From an uncultured Bacillota bacterium (GTDB lineage: Bacteria; Bacillota; Clostridia; Christensenellales; QAND01), in NCBI GenBank assembly GCA_905188085.1, contig CAJJKN010000004.1:1-64000 (forward strand): a stretch of DNA of 64,000 bases. Reading direction: 5' to 3'. The notes beneath the pieces are model-generated. The model was not told where the DNA came from. It saw nothing but the letters and a program-made list of their open reading frames with translations, and did no database searches. Numbering within the stretch: position 1 is the stretch's first letter; each line of letters starts with the position of its first letter. Positions 41,843 to 50,698 of the stretch are shown piece by piece. The position numbers were made by a program, and so were the translations under genes.

Positions 41843-42462
41843 TTGCCAAAATCCATTCCTGCCAACCTAAGCAAACTATCCGCCGCGCAAATCGTTTTGT
41901 CGATTTCTTTCTCTCCCTTCCCAACGCGTCTTTCCTCTTTCGCACAAAATCGCGTCAAAAAACAAAAGGCAAACTTCATCTCTTTTTGCCTCCTTCCCTT
42001 TCCCTAATTGCGATATACCCTGTTTAACCGGCCTGCTGCCCCTCCCATTTCATCCCGCTTCCAAAACGCCATCCAAAACACCGTGTTTCCCGTGCTTTCA
42101 TCCGCGGATCTTTCAAAAGCCCGTTTGCTTTTTCTCCTGTTTACATTCTCTGCATAGCTTCTTACTCTTTTTTGTCAGCATTCCGCCATTTCTTTTATCC
42201 CGCTTCTCCCTGTGCATTTACCCGCTGCTTTTTCGTTTCTTTGCCGTTCCTGGCTTCTCTGTGTCCCGTTTTATGCCTGCCGAAAAAATTGAGGTCTGAG
42301 TTTTTGCAAAAAAGCCCCGGGGCCAGGGTCTCTTATCTCCTAGGAATCCCTGTCCGTGCAAATCATCTCCTCTTCTATTCTGCCTGCACTCGGTTTGTTC
42401 TCTTCTTCCTTTTCCCATATATTTTTTGTTTTCACCGCCGCCATGCCGGGTTTATCTGCATA
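41843..42462. other. 620-bp intergenic stretch, nothing supported
   Basis: Pyrimidine-rich on the plus strand. Open frames here lack ribosome-binding sites and homology, and no clear RNA structure is seen. May be decayed sequence. Confidence 0.3.
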
Positions 42463-42487
42463 AAAAAACAGGGCCGTAGCCCTATTT
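42463..42487 (-). terminator. Terminator after the first LCP gene
   Basis: GGGCTA-CGG-CCC type hairpin with a T run on the minus strand, next to the stop at 42490. Confidence 0.75.
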
Positions 42488-42489
42488 TA

Positions 42490-43731
42490 TCATTCTCCGC
42501 CTGCGGTATGCGTGGTTGTCGGCCTTGGCGTCGCCGTTCTTCTGGTTGTGCGCTTCGGCGTGGCCGTTGCCTTTTTGGTTTTCTTCGGCGTGGCCGTTAC
42601 CTTTTTGGTTTTCTTCGGCGTGGCCGTTGCTTTTTTTGTCGATGTCGCCTTTGCCGTTTCCGTCGGGCTCGGCGTATCCGTTGCCGTCGGTGCCTGCGTG
42701 GCCGTCACGCCGGTCTGGTCCGGATCTTTAATATAAAACGTATCGATCACGGTCTGTTCCAGCGCCTCTTCATCCAAAATCCATCCGGAGCCATTGCCCA
42801 CCTTGCCGGATTTTCCCGCCAGCTGTGTCTGCTTCATGGTATCCAGATTGATATTTTTCAAAATCTTTGCATATGCCACCATTTCGTCCGTTGTCAAATT
42901 GGTAAACGCATATTTGGTCATGTTGCTGTATATACTCGGAATTTGTGTCACTTCCATGCTTTTAACAGCCTTGGCCAAGCCCATCAAAAACTGCATCTGG
43001 CGCTGTCCGCGCGAAATGTCCGTTCCGTCCATGCCCTTGATCTTGCGTTGAATACAAAACGTAAACGCCTGGTCGCCGTTGAGCTTTACGGTTTCTCCCT
43101 TTTCGCCTACGCCGGTCACCGCTTCTTTCAGCGTAACCGTTACGCCCCCCACCGCATTGTTCAGCGGGGTCACGCCGTCCATATTGATGCCGCCGTAGTT
43201 TTCCAGCGGAATGTTATATTTCCCATCACAGGACAGCACACGTTTTACGTTGAAAACTACGTTTTTCGCTCCTTTGTTTCGGTCTCTGTTGCCGCCGCCG
43301 AAGGGGAAAGAAGAATTCAGCTTGTTATAGTCCTCTTTATATACGTTTCCTTCCAGGTCTATATGCCGAACCAGCGCTTTGGTATCGCGTGGGCATACAA
43401 TCATCTTCAGCGTGTTTTCCTTTATGTCAATGGCGCAAACCACCATCGTATCGCTTCTTGCGCCCAGGTTTTCTCGGCCCTCTGCTTCGGATTGGTCAAT
43501 GCCGATCAACATCAGCGTTACCAAGTTATCGTTATAATAATACCGCTCGCCCTTATACATCACGTAGGTTTTGGGCTTTTCCACGCCGGGCTCCGTATTC
43601 TGGTTGCCCAACAAAATCTCCGGGCTTATGTTTTTCAGCCGTTGATACGCAGCAAAAAACACGCCTCCCGCGCCCACCACCAATACCGCCAAAATACAGG
43701 ACAGTATTTTTATCAGCTTTCTTCTGTTCAA
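42490..43731 (-). CDS. LytR-CpsA-Psr family protein with Thr/Pro/Lys repeat tail
   Basis: 413 residues from TTG 43731 (AGGAGG 8 nt upstream). One N-terminal membrane segment (about 8-30), then the LCP domain: VTLMLIGIDQSEAEGRENLGARSDTMVVCAI, IVCPRDTKALV, KLNSSFPFGGG, GGINMDGVTPLNNAVGGV and a later RGQRQMQFLMGLAK. LCP enzymes attach wall teichoic acids or polysaccharides to peptidoglycan. The last ~80 residues are a low-complexity tail of KKTKKATATP repeats, encoded by 30-bp DNA repeats. Confidence 0.9.
   Translation of the reverse strand: MNRRKLIKILSCILAVLVVGAGGVFFAAYQRLKNISPEILLGNQNTEPGVEKPKTYVMYKGERYYYNDNLVTLMLIGIDQSEAEGRENLGARSDTMVVCAIDIKENTLKMIVCPRDTKALVRHIDLEGNVYKEDYNKLNSSFPFGGGNRDRNKGAKNVVFNVKRVLSCDGKYNIPLENYGGINMDGVTPLNNAVGGVTVTLKEAVTGVGEKGETVKLNGDQAFTFCIQRKIKGMDGTDISRGQRQMQFLMGLAKAVKSMEVTQIPSIYSNMTKYAFTNLTTDEMVAYAKILKNINLDTMKQTQLAGKSGKVGNGSGWILDEEALEQTVIDTFYIKDPDQTGVTATQAPTATDTPSPTETAKATSTKKATATPKKTKKVTATPKKTKKATATPKRTTRRTATPRPTTTHTAGGE
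42554..42643 (-). repeat. Three 30-bp tandem repeats in the LCP gene
   Basis: Units start at 42554, 42584 and 42614 with the core TTCGGCGTGGCCGTTGC; each encodes a ten-residue KKTKKATATP-type unit of the protein tail. Confidence 0.85.
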
Positions 43732-43792
43732 ATGCTTGTCCTCCTAGATTACAAAACTGCCATGAACCATGGCAGAAATGCAATACAGTAAG

Positions 43793-44845
43793 TTAAATAT
43801 CTAAATAGTTTCCGCGCTTATAATCATATACCGCGCTGTAACTATCGATGTCTTCCAACGCTTTGCCCGTGCCGATGGCCACGCAGCTGATCGCGTCTTC
43901 CGCCACATAGCAGGGCAATTTTGTTTTTTCCGTAAGCATGCGGTCCAATCCGTTTAACAACGCGCCGCCGCCCGTCATACAAATCCCGTTTTCCGAAATA
44001 TCGGCGGACAATTCCGGCGGCGTGCGTTCCAAAACGCCGTGCACCGCTTCAAAGATCAGCTGCACCGGCTCTTCCAACGCTTCCAAAATTTCGTTGCCCG
44101 CCACGCGCACCGTCCTTGGCAAACCGGATACCAGGTTTCGCCCGGTTACATCCATATATACCTCTTCGCTGCGCGGATAAGCCGTGCCGATATTGATTTT
44201 CAGTTCCTCGGCCGTTCTTTCACCGATAAACAGGTTATGCTTTTTCCGAATATACCGCACAATGGCGTCGTCAAATTTATCGCCCGCCACTTTAATCGAA
44301 TCGCTCACTACCGAGCCTCCCAGCGATACCACCGCCACATCGGACGTGCCGCCACCGATATCCAGCACCATAGAGCCATACGGCGCGCCGATGTCAATGC
44401 CGGCGCCGATGGCCGCCGCAATCGGCTCTTCGATCAAATATGTTTTGCGCGCGCCCGCCTCGTCGGATGCGTCAATTACGCTTCTTTTTTCCACTTCCGT
44501 TACGCCGCTGGGCACACACACAATAACCCGCGGTTTGAAAAACAGCTTCCGCCCGATCACTTTATTCAAAAAATACCGCAGCATGCGCTCTGTCACGTCA
44601 AAATTGGAAATAACCCCGTCTTTCAACGGGCGAATCGCCACAATATTTCCGGGCGTGCGGCCGATCATCCGGCGCGCTTCATCGCCGATGGCCAGCATTT
44701 TTCCCGTAAACCTGTCAATGGCCACCACAGAAGGCTCGCGCAGCACGATGCCTTGTCCTTTCACATAAACCAAAACGCTGGCCGTACCCAGGTCAATGCC
44801 GATATCACTATATTCAAACAGTTTGTTTCTTCCAAACAAAGCCAT
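43793..44845 (-). CDS. mbl: Rod-shape actin homolog Mbl/MreB
   Basis: 350 residues. Actin-fold loops: DIGIDLGTASVLVYVKGQGIVLREPSVVAID, VCVPSGVTEVEKRSVIDA, EEPIAAAIGAG, MVLDIGGGTSDVAVVSLGG and GICMTGGGALLNGLD. MreB-family filaments guide lateral wall synthesis. Called Mbl because it directly follows spoIIID, the order found in Bacillus; MreB cannot be excluded. Next to two LCP wall-assembly genes. Confidence 0.93.
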   Translation of the reverse strand: MALFGRNKLFEYSDIGIDLGTASVLVYVKGQGIVLREPSVVAIDRFTGKMLAIGDEARRMIGRTPGNIVAIRPLKDGVISNFDVTERMLRYFLNKVIGRKLFFKPRVIVCVPSGVTEVEKRSVIDASDEAGARKTYLIEEPIAAAIGAGIDIGAPYGSMVLDIGGGTSDVAVVSLGGSVVSDSIKVAGDKFDDAIVRYIRKKHNLFIGERTAEELKINIGTAYPRSEEVYMDVTGRNLVSGLPRTVRVAGNEILEALEEPVQLIFEAVHGVLERTPPELSADISENGICMTGGGALLNGLDRMLTEKTKLPCYVAEDAISCVAIGTGKALEDIDSYSAVYDYKRGNYLDI

Positions 44846-45032
44846 CTATCTTCCCTCGCTCTTATTTTTTTCTCTATTCTTCCCATTTTCAGGATAAAAA
44901 CCGTAGATATATCGAAACAGATTCACTCTATCTTACCCTGTTTGGAACTGTTTTTCAACACTCTTTGTCGCATAAGACGACAGAATTCGCCCCTGTTTGG
45001 AATTTATAGTGTATCATCCTCGGCATTTAGAT

Positions 45033-45077
45033 ACAAGCAAGAATAAAGAACAAAAAATGTTCTTTATTCTTGCTTGT
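45033..45077. terminator. Long-stem terminator between spoIIID and mbl
   Basis: A perfect 20-bp stem (45033-45052 with 45058-45077) around a loop of five A. AT-rich without a classical T run; may also be a binding or processing site. Confidence 0.65.
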
Positions 45078-45105
45078 CCGCTTTATAAAATCAGCCGCAA
45101 AGCCG

Positions 45106-45360
45106 TCAGGCCCGGCCGGCCATATATTTTCTGTGGGTCGCTTCGCCGCCGCGCAAATGCCGCTCCGCCTTGTTTTTCTCCAGCACAACGCGCACCTTGC
45201 GATACAGCTGCAAATTCAATTTTTGCAGGCGGTCGCATACATCTTTATGCACCGTGCTCTTGCTCACGCCGAATTGCTTGGCCGCTTCCCGTACCGTGGC
45301 GCCCGTCTCCAAAATATAGTTGGCCACCTGAATCACCCGTTGTTCAATATAACCCCGCAT
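45106..45360 (-). CDS. spoIIID: Sporulation transcription factor SpoIIID
   Basis: 84 residues from ATG 45360. MRGYIEQRVIQVANYILETGATVREAAKQFGVSKSTVHKDVCDRLQKLN is the SpoIIID helix-turn-helix, followed by the basic C-terminal helix that contacts DNA (VRVVLEKNKAERHLRGGEATHRKY). A mother-cell regulator between sigma-E and sigma-K programs. Confidence 0.96.
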   Translation of the reverse strand: MRGYIEQRVIQVANYILETGATVREAAKQFGVSKSTVHKDVCDRLQKLNLQLYRKVRVVLEKNKAERHLRGGEATHRKYMAGRA

Positions 45361-45457
45361 CTTTGCCCACACCCTTTTTCGCTGTTTGTACAGGGTATGA
45401 GCCCGGCAGATTCATTATGCCCTCCGGCGTAAAATCTTCCTTTCTTTTGTCTCAATC

Positions 45458-45489
45458 AAAAAGATCCCACATTGTGGGATCCTTTTTTC
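45458..45489 (-). terminator. Terminator after the second LCP gene
   Basis: GATCCCAC/GTGGGATC stem with A run on the left and T run on the right, overlapping the LCP stop codon. Confidence 0.85.
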
Positions 45490-47146
45490 ATCTGAAGTCT
45501 ACTTTTATTTCATTGTCTATCGCAACGGACCATCGCAGGCTTCCATAGCCCACCATCGGTGCCAGCGCGTTGCAGTTTGCCTGCAAATTGTTCAAGGCTT
45601 CTTCGTAATTTTTTACGTTTCCGCCGCCGCGTGCGCTTCTCACCGCCGCCAAAGCGTTTTTCGTGGCCTGCAATTGGTTGCGCACGTTTTCCCCATATTT
45701 GTTGCCGCTCTTTTTCGTCGGTTTGGCAGAGGGGGTAAGGTTCGTCGGCGTGGGCGTCGGCTTATCGGAGTGTGTCGGCGCAACCGACGGCGTGCTGCTG
45801 GGTTTCGGCGTTTGCGTATGCGTCGCTTTCGGCGTCTGCGTAGCCTGCGGCGTTTCGGTTGCCAGCGGGCCGTCCGCCGCGATCTTCTGCTCGGCAAACT
45901 GAATCAGTTTTTCCGCCGTGGAAATATACACATCCGCCCGCATATCACACCACTCTTTGCGGCAATACGACGGGGAATATTCCTTATATTGCGGCACATC
46001 CACGCCGTAAATCTCTTTAATCAGTTTGACCCTCTTTTCCTGGTTGGTCAAACAGAAATTCCAGTTGTAAATACTATGCATCGGGCCGTCCATAGAATGC
46101 ATCCGAATGTTTTCCGCAGGCAGCTTATAGGCAAACACCGCCAGTGCCGCTGTCTGCTCCAGGTTTGTGTTGGTGGCCATCTTCCCGTCAAAAGCAGAAA
46201 GAATTTCCGGAATCTTTACAATCAAGTTGGATTCTTTCATCTTTTTAAACAGCGCAATCAACATGTTTTTCTGCCGGTTGATGCGATTCAAATCCCCGCT
46301 GTCTTCCACATGTTTTCTCACACGCAGATAATCCAGCACGGCCTGGCCGTCCATATGCTGCATACCCTTTTTATAAGAGCGCCCCACCATGGTAAAGTCT
46401 ACGTCCACGTCATAATCCAGGCCGCCTACGGAATCCACCAGTTCTTTTAATACCGGCATGGTCACCGCGTAATAATAATCTATCGGAATGCCGCCCAACA
46501 TCCACGAGGCCGCTTCACATACTTTTGTCATCCCGTCCGGGAATCCGCCGCCGCAGTCCAGCGAGGCGTTCAATTTATATTTTCCCTTTACGCCCGGTAT
46601 TTTGGCATAGGTATCCCGCGGCAACGAAATCATATCCACGGTGTTTTTTTCTAAATTGATGGCCAACACGATCATCACATCCGCATGATACGCATGTTTT
46701 CCGCCCCAGGTTTCCCGCTCCGGCGCATAGTCCACCCCGGCGATCAACACGTTGATTATGTTCTTATCCAACATGGACAGATCCGCCTGCCCCATCAATT
46801 CATCATACGGGCTTCTAATCTGCGCGGTCGGCGCCAATACATCCTGCGGACGATAAAAAATCCGATACGCATATACGCCAACCACCGTCAAAAGCACCAG
46901 CAAAATAGCCAAAACGGAAAGCAAGACGGTTTTCTTCTTTTTGCTCATCTTTTTCTTTTTTTTAGGCTGTTTTTCAGGCTCTTGTTTTTTCGGCCCCGTT
47001 TGGTTTTCCGGCTCTTCCGTTGTTTTTTCGGTTTCCGGCTCCGCCTGCGGCTTGTCCTGTTCACCGCTCTGTTTTTGGGTTTCGTCGGCTTGCATCGGTT
47101 CCTGCGCTTCTTGCTGCGCTTTATTTTTCTTTTCCAGATCGCTCAT
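45488..47146 (-). CDS. LytR-CpsA-Psr family protein, long form
   Basis: 552 residues. A Glu/Gln/Lys-rich cytoplasmic N-terminus (1-70), one membrane segment (about 73-95), then the LCP domain: NIINVLIAGVDYAPERETWGGKHAYHADVMIVLAI, SLPRDTYAKI, KLNASLDCGGG, DSVGGLDYDVDVDF and DYLRVRKHVEDSGDLNRINRQKNML. After a Thr/Pro linker (about 435-480) there is an extra C-terminal domain. Second LCP paralog at this locus. Confidence 0.9.
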   Translation of the reverse strand: MSDLEKKNKAQQEAQEPMQADETQKQSGEQDKPQAEPETEKTTEEPENQTGPKKQEPEKQPKKKKKMSKKKKTVLLSVLAILLVLLTVVGVYAYRIFYRPQDVLAPTAQIRSPYDELMGQADLSMLDKNIINVLIAGVDYAPERETWGGKHAYHADVMIVLAINLEKNTVDMISLPRDTYAKIPGVKGKYKLNASLDCGGGFPDGMTKVCEAASWMLGGIPIDYYYAVTMPVLKELVDSVGGLDYDVDVDFTMVGRSYKKGMQHMDGQAVLDYLRVRKHVEDSGDLNRINRQKNMLIALFKKMKESNLIVKIPEILSAFDGKMATNTNLEQTAALAVFAYKLPAENIRMHSMDGPMHSIYNWNFCLTNQEKRVKLIKEIYGVDVPQYKEYSPSYCRKEWCDMRADVYISTAEKLIQFAEQKIAADGPLATETPQATQTPKATHTQTPKPSSTPSVAPTHSDKPTPTPTNLTPSAKPTKKSGNKYGENVRNQLQATKNALAAVRSARGGGNVKNYEEALNNLQANCNALAPMVGYGSLRWSVAIDNEIKVDFR

Positions 47147-47285
47147 TCTGTCTCCCCCCAGAATATAAGGATTGTCATCGTTTCGATCCTTGTATCTTTT
47201 TCTGTCTTATCGATGATATACCATTTTCCCTTTTATTAAAACATTTTTCTTGTCACAAATCTCACAAATTCGTTTTTTTCTCTTT

Positions 47286-47858
47286 CTATTTGCTTTTCTG
47301 CTGTTTTTCCTCCTGATAGCGGGCCGGGCCTTGCAAATAAAGGTCTTCTCCCCGGCAATCCATCGCCACAACGGCAGGGAAATTTTCCACTTCCAGCCGC
47401 GCCACCGCTTCGCTCTGCAATTCCGGATACGCCACCACGTCGCGCTTTTTCACATGCTTTGCCAAAAGCGCCCCGGCGCCGCCCAACGCTGCAAAGTATA
47501 CAGCGCCGTTTTTCACAATCGCTTGCCGCACCTGTTTGTTGCGCGGGCCTTTGCCCATCATGCCCTTGAGCCCCCGATCCAAAAGCGTCGGCGCGTATGC
47601 ATCCATCCGTCCGCTGGTGGTAGGTCCCAGGCTGCCCACCGGTTGACCGGGCTTTGCCGGCGTCGGCCCTGCATAATAGATCAGCGCGCCCTGCAAATTC
47701 ATCGGCAGCGGCCGGTTCGTTTGCAAAGCTTGTACCATTTTTGCATGCGCCGCATCCCGCGCCGTATAAATCATCCCGGTAATGCGCACCTGATCCCCTG
47801 CGTGCAATGATTCTATCTGCTCTTTTGTCAAAGGTGTATGAATCTGTTTTATCTCCAT
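47286..47858 (-). CDS. fumB-type: Class I fumarate hydratase, beta (C-terminal) subunit
   Basis: 190 residues from ATG 47858 (GAGGAGAAG upstream). MEIKQIHTPLTKEQIESLHAGDQVRITGMIYTARDAAH, LIYYAGPTPAKPGQPVGSLGPTTSGRMD and YFAALGGAGALLAKHV are the swivelling domain of iron-sulfur fumarase/tartrate dehydratase. Starts 11 nt after the alpha subunit stop; the pair forms the enzyme. L(+)-tartrate dehydratase is an alternative. Confidence 0.9.
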   Translation of the reverse strand: MEIKQIHTPLTKEQIESLHAGDQVRITGMIYTARDAAHAKMVQALQTNRPLPMNLQGALIYYAGPTPAKPGQPVGSLGPTTSGRMDAYAPTLLDRGLKGMMGKGPRNKQVRQAIVKNGAVYFAALGGAGALLAKHVKKRDVVAYPELQSEAVARLEVENFPAVVAMDCRGEDLYLQGPARYQEEKQQKSK

Positions 47859-47869
47859 TTCTCTTCTCC

Positions 47870-48712
47870 TCATAAAACTGCCTGCCTGTGCCGTGTTACA
47901 TGGCAATTGATGTTCACCGCCACCGGCAGCCCTGCTATATGCGTGGGATAGGTTAAAATCTTTACTCCCAGCGCCGTTGTCCTTCCGCCAAAGCCCTGCG
48001 GCCCTATGCCCAGCTCGTTGATTCTTTGCAGCAGCTCCTCTTCCATCGCCGCATAATAGGGCTCCGGGTTCGGCCTATTCAAAGGCTGCATCAGCGCTTT
48101 TTTGGCCAGCAGCGCCACCCTGTCAAAGCTGCCGCCGATGCCCACGCCCACCACAATCGGCGGACAGGGGTTCCCGCCCGCTTGGCGCACGGCGTCTACC
48201 ACAAAATCCTTCACGCCTTCGGCTCCCGCCGAGGGCGTCAGCATTGCCAAGCGGCTCATGTTTTCGCTGCCAAATCCTTTTGGCGCCACGGTGATGGTCA
48301 TGGTATCCCCTTTTACCAGCTCCACATGCAAAAGCGCTGGCGTGTTGTCCAGGGTGTTCACCCTGTTCAGCGGGTCTTTTACCACGCTTTTGCGCAAATA
48401 ACCTTCCGTATATCCCTGACGCACCCCTTCATCCACTGCCTGCTGCAGCAGCATGCCTTTTAGCTGCACTTCCTGCCCCAATTTCACCATCACCCAAGCC
48501 ATGCCCGTGTCCTGGCAGATGGGAATCTGCCGTTGTTCAGCCGTTTGGGCGTTTTCTCTCAGCTGCTGCAATATGCTCTGTGCCGGGGCAAACGGCTCTG
48601 TCTCGGCCGCTTGCCGTATCGTTTGCGTCACATCTTCCGGCAGCTGCATACAGGCACTTATGCACAGCTCTTTCACCGTTTGAATAATCTGATCGCTATG
48701 AATGATTTTCAT
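47870..48712 (-). CDS. fumA-type: Class I fumarate hydratase, alpha (N-terminal) subunit
   Basis: 280 residues. Cluster-binding and active-site segments: ICQDTGMAWVMVKLG, NTPALLHVELVKGDTMTITVAPKGFGSENMSR and ACHVT-like C-terminus (VNINCHVTRHRQ), with GNPCPPIVVGVGIGG. Three cysteines fit the 4Fe-4S ligands. Interconverts fumarate and malate under anaerobic conditions. GAGGCG precedes the ATG. Confidence 0.92.
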   Translation of the reverse strand: MKIIHSDQIIQTVKELCISACMQLPEDVTQTIRQAAETEPFAPAQSILQQLRENAQTAEQRQIPICQDTGMAWVMVKLGQEVQLKGMLLQQAVDEGVRQGYTEGYLRKSVVKDPLNRVNTLDNTPALLHVELVKGDTMTITVAPKGFGSENMSRLAMLTPSAGAEGVKDFVVDAVRQAGGNPCPPIVVGVGIGGSFDRVALLAKKALMQPLNRPNPEPYYAAMEEELLQRINELGIGPQGFGGRTTALGVKILTYPTHIAGLPVAVNINCHVTRHRQAVL

Positions 48713-48959
48713 AAAATCGCCTCAATTATCAAAATTTATAGTTTCCTTTTCCTCAAATTTATTGTATTATTTATTATATCTTATTTTTTCGCCTATGATA
48801 TGCGAACTATGTCGGCCTTTATTTTTGTAACCTTACTTGACTCTACAATTGCTCTATACATTATATTTATTCTGCGAATCATTTTAGCAGTATCTCTTTG
48901 GCAAGCGAAAAGAGAGCTGTTATGATTTTATAAACCAATTTTGGAAAGGACGGAACAAA
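48713..48959. other. Divergent promoter region
   Basis: AT-rich gap between the divergent fumarase and DUF362 genes. No ORF or hairpin supported. Confidence 0.35.
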
Positions 48960-50066
48960 ATGGAAAAATCCAAAGTGTACTTCTCTGACTTCCACACTGT
49001 TGATGGATTGAGCCTGCCGAAAAAGCTTTCCCGCTTGATCAAACGCGCCGGTTTCGACAACATCGACTTTGAGGACAAATTTGCTGCCATCAAGATTCAT
49101 TTCGGCGAACCTGGCAACCTGGCGTATCTGCGCCCGAACTATGCCAAAGTCGTTGCCGATATGGTCAAAGAAAGAGGCGGCAAAGTGTATCTGACCGACT
49201 GTAACACCCTGTATCCGGGCGGCCGCAAAAATGCGCTGGATCATATGGATTCCGCTTATGAAAACGGCTTTAACCCCTTCCAGACGGGATGTCAGATCAT
49301 CATCGCCGACGGCCTGAAAGGCAATACCGAAGTTGAAGTGCCGGTAGACGGCGGCGAATTCGTTGAAAAAGCCAAGATCGGTAAAGCTGTGATGGATGCC
49401 GATATCTTCATCACCCTGACCCACTTCAAAGGCCACAGCTCCACGGGCTTCGGCGGCTGCTTGAAGAACATCGGCATGGGCTGCGGTTCCCGCGCCGGCA
49501 AGATGGATATGCACTCCAGCGGCAAACCCTCCATCAATCAAGATCTATGTATCGGCTGCGGCAACTGCCGTCGTAACTGTGCAAACAACGCCATCACCAT
49601 CACCGATCGCAAAGCCAGCATCAATCATGACAACTGCGTGGGCTGCGCACACTGTCTGCCGGTATGTCCGAAAGACGCCATCACCCCGCCGTTCGATGCT
49701 GCCAACGATGTGTTGAACAAGAAGATCGCAGAATACAGCTACGCTGTGTTGCACGGTCGTCCGAGCTTCCACATCTCCCTGGTTTGCGATGTTTCCCCGC
49801 TGTGTGACTGCTGCGGCGAAAACGATATCCCGATCATCCCGAACGTGGGCATGTTCGCTTCCTTCGACCCGGTCGCTCTGGATGTAGCCTGTGCAGACGC
49901 TTGCAACGCACAGCCTGTATTCGAAAACAGCGAATTGGGCCACAAAGAACACACCCATGGCGATCACTTCCGCGATCTGCATCCGGAAACCAATTGGGAA
50001 GTCTGCGTAGAACATGCTGAAAAGCTGGGTCTGGGCAGCCGCGAATACGAACTCATCAAAGTGTGA
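48960..50066 (+). CDS. DUF362 domain iron-sulfur protein
   Basis: 368 residues, start after AAAGGACGG. DUF362 region at the N-terminus (AAIKIHFGEPGNLAYLRPNYA, TLTHFKGHSSTGFGGCLKNIGMG) and a two-cluster ferredoxin insert (CIGCGNCRRNC...C, CVGCAHCLPVCPKDAI) at about residues 197-245. Common in anaerobes; likely electron transfer, exact reaction unknown. Codon choice is more biased (AAA, GGC, CTG, ATC) than in neighbours, suggesting strong expression. Confidence 0.88.
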   Translation: MEKSKVYFSDFHTVDGLSLPKKLSRLIKRAGFDNIDFEDKFAAIKIHFGEPGNLAYLRPNYAKVVADMVKERGGKVYLTDCNTLYPGGRKNALDHMDSAYENGFNPFQTGCQIIIADGLKGNTEVEVPVDGGEFVEKAKIGKAVMDADIFITLTHFKGHSSTGFGGCLKNIGMGCGSRAGKMDMHSSGKPSINQDLCIGCGNCRRNCANNAITITDRKASINHDNCVGCAHCLPVCPKDAITPPFDAANDVLNKKIAEYSYAVLHGRPSFHISLVCDVSPLCDCCGENDIPIIPNVGMFASFDPVALDVACADACNAQPVFENSELGHKEHTHGDHFRDLHPETNWEVCVEHAEKLGLGSREYELIKV

Positions 50067-50084
50067 TCGTAAATTTGCTCATAC

Positions 50085-50120
50085 AAAAAGCAGCCGAAAC
50101 ACGGCTGCTTTTTCTTTTTT
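50085..50120 (+). terminator. Terminator after the DUF362 gene
   Basis: AAAAAGCAGCCG/CGGCTGCTTTTT stem and T run; also ends the convergent ProX gene. Confidence 0.92.
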
Positions 50121-50124
50121 CTTT

Positions 50125-50616
50125 TTATATTGTTTCCAGTTTCACGCTGTTTCCCTGCGCCCGAATCAACGAAACCAAATCCTCCAATTTTACCCAAACC
50201 GTCGCCGTGTTGTCGTTTGGGTGAACCCCAATCGGCAAATCCTGCTGCAAATCTTTATCAAAGATCACTTCCACTGCATGGTCTTTATCGTTAAAAATTC
50301 CCAGCGGCGTTACGGAGCCCTTGGTCAGATGCAAATATTTTTCCAGCCTTTCTTCCGAAGCAAAGCTCAGCGGCGAACTACCCAAAACCGTCCGCAGTTT
50401 TTTAAGATCCACCTGTTTGTCTCCGCATACAGTCACAAGAAAATGCCGTTTCCCGTTTCGGTCTCGCAAAAATAAGTTTTTGCATTCCACGCCCTTTGCT
50501 TCCAGCTTCAGCGCGTCAATCTCCTCCATGGTATACACCGCTGCATGTTCTACCAATTCATAGGCAATGCCCGCCTGTTCCAGCGCCTGCAAGGCCCGTT
50601 GTCTTTGTTCGTTCAT
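50125..50616 (-). CDS. YbaK/ProX-type aminoacyl-tRNA deacylase
   Basis: 163 residues. YELVEHAAVYTMEEIDAL, VECKNLFLRDRNGKRHFLVTVCGDKQVDLKKL and GSVTPLGIFNDKDHAVEVIFDKDL are the PrdX/ProXp-ala signature: a free-standing prolyl-tRNA editing domain that removes Ala from tRNA-Pro. Transcribed alone. Confidence 0.9.
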   Translation of the reverse strand: MNEQRQRALQALEQAGIAYELVEHAAVYTMEEIDALKLEAKGVECKNLFLRDRNGKRHFLVTVCGDKQVDLKKLRTVLGSSPLSFASEERLEKYLHLTKGSVTPLGIFNDKDHAVEVIFDKDLQQDLPIGVHPNDNTATVWVKLEDLVSLIRAQGNSVKLETI

Positions 50617-50659
50617 TTTGTTTTTCCTCTTTCGTTGGTTTCGGTTTCAGTCCGTTTTT

Positions 50660-50697
50660 CTAAAACAGCCCGCTTCCGGAAAAGAAACGGGCTGTTG
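50660..50697 (-). terminator. Terminator after the large membrane protein gene
   Basis: AACAGCCCG and CGGGCTGTT arms with a 15-nt loop next to the stop at 50699. Confidence 0.75.
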
Positions 50698-50698
50698 T

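Noticed and set aside
42554..42643. CRISPR-like regular repeats
   Set aside because: Units are contiguous without spacers and encode the LCP protein tail.
42172..43791. 539-codon plus-strand frame
   Set aside because: It is antisense to the LCP gene, arises from the GC-rich codon pattern and has no ribosome-binding site or family features.
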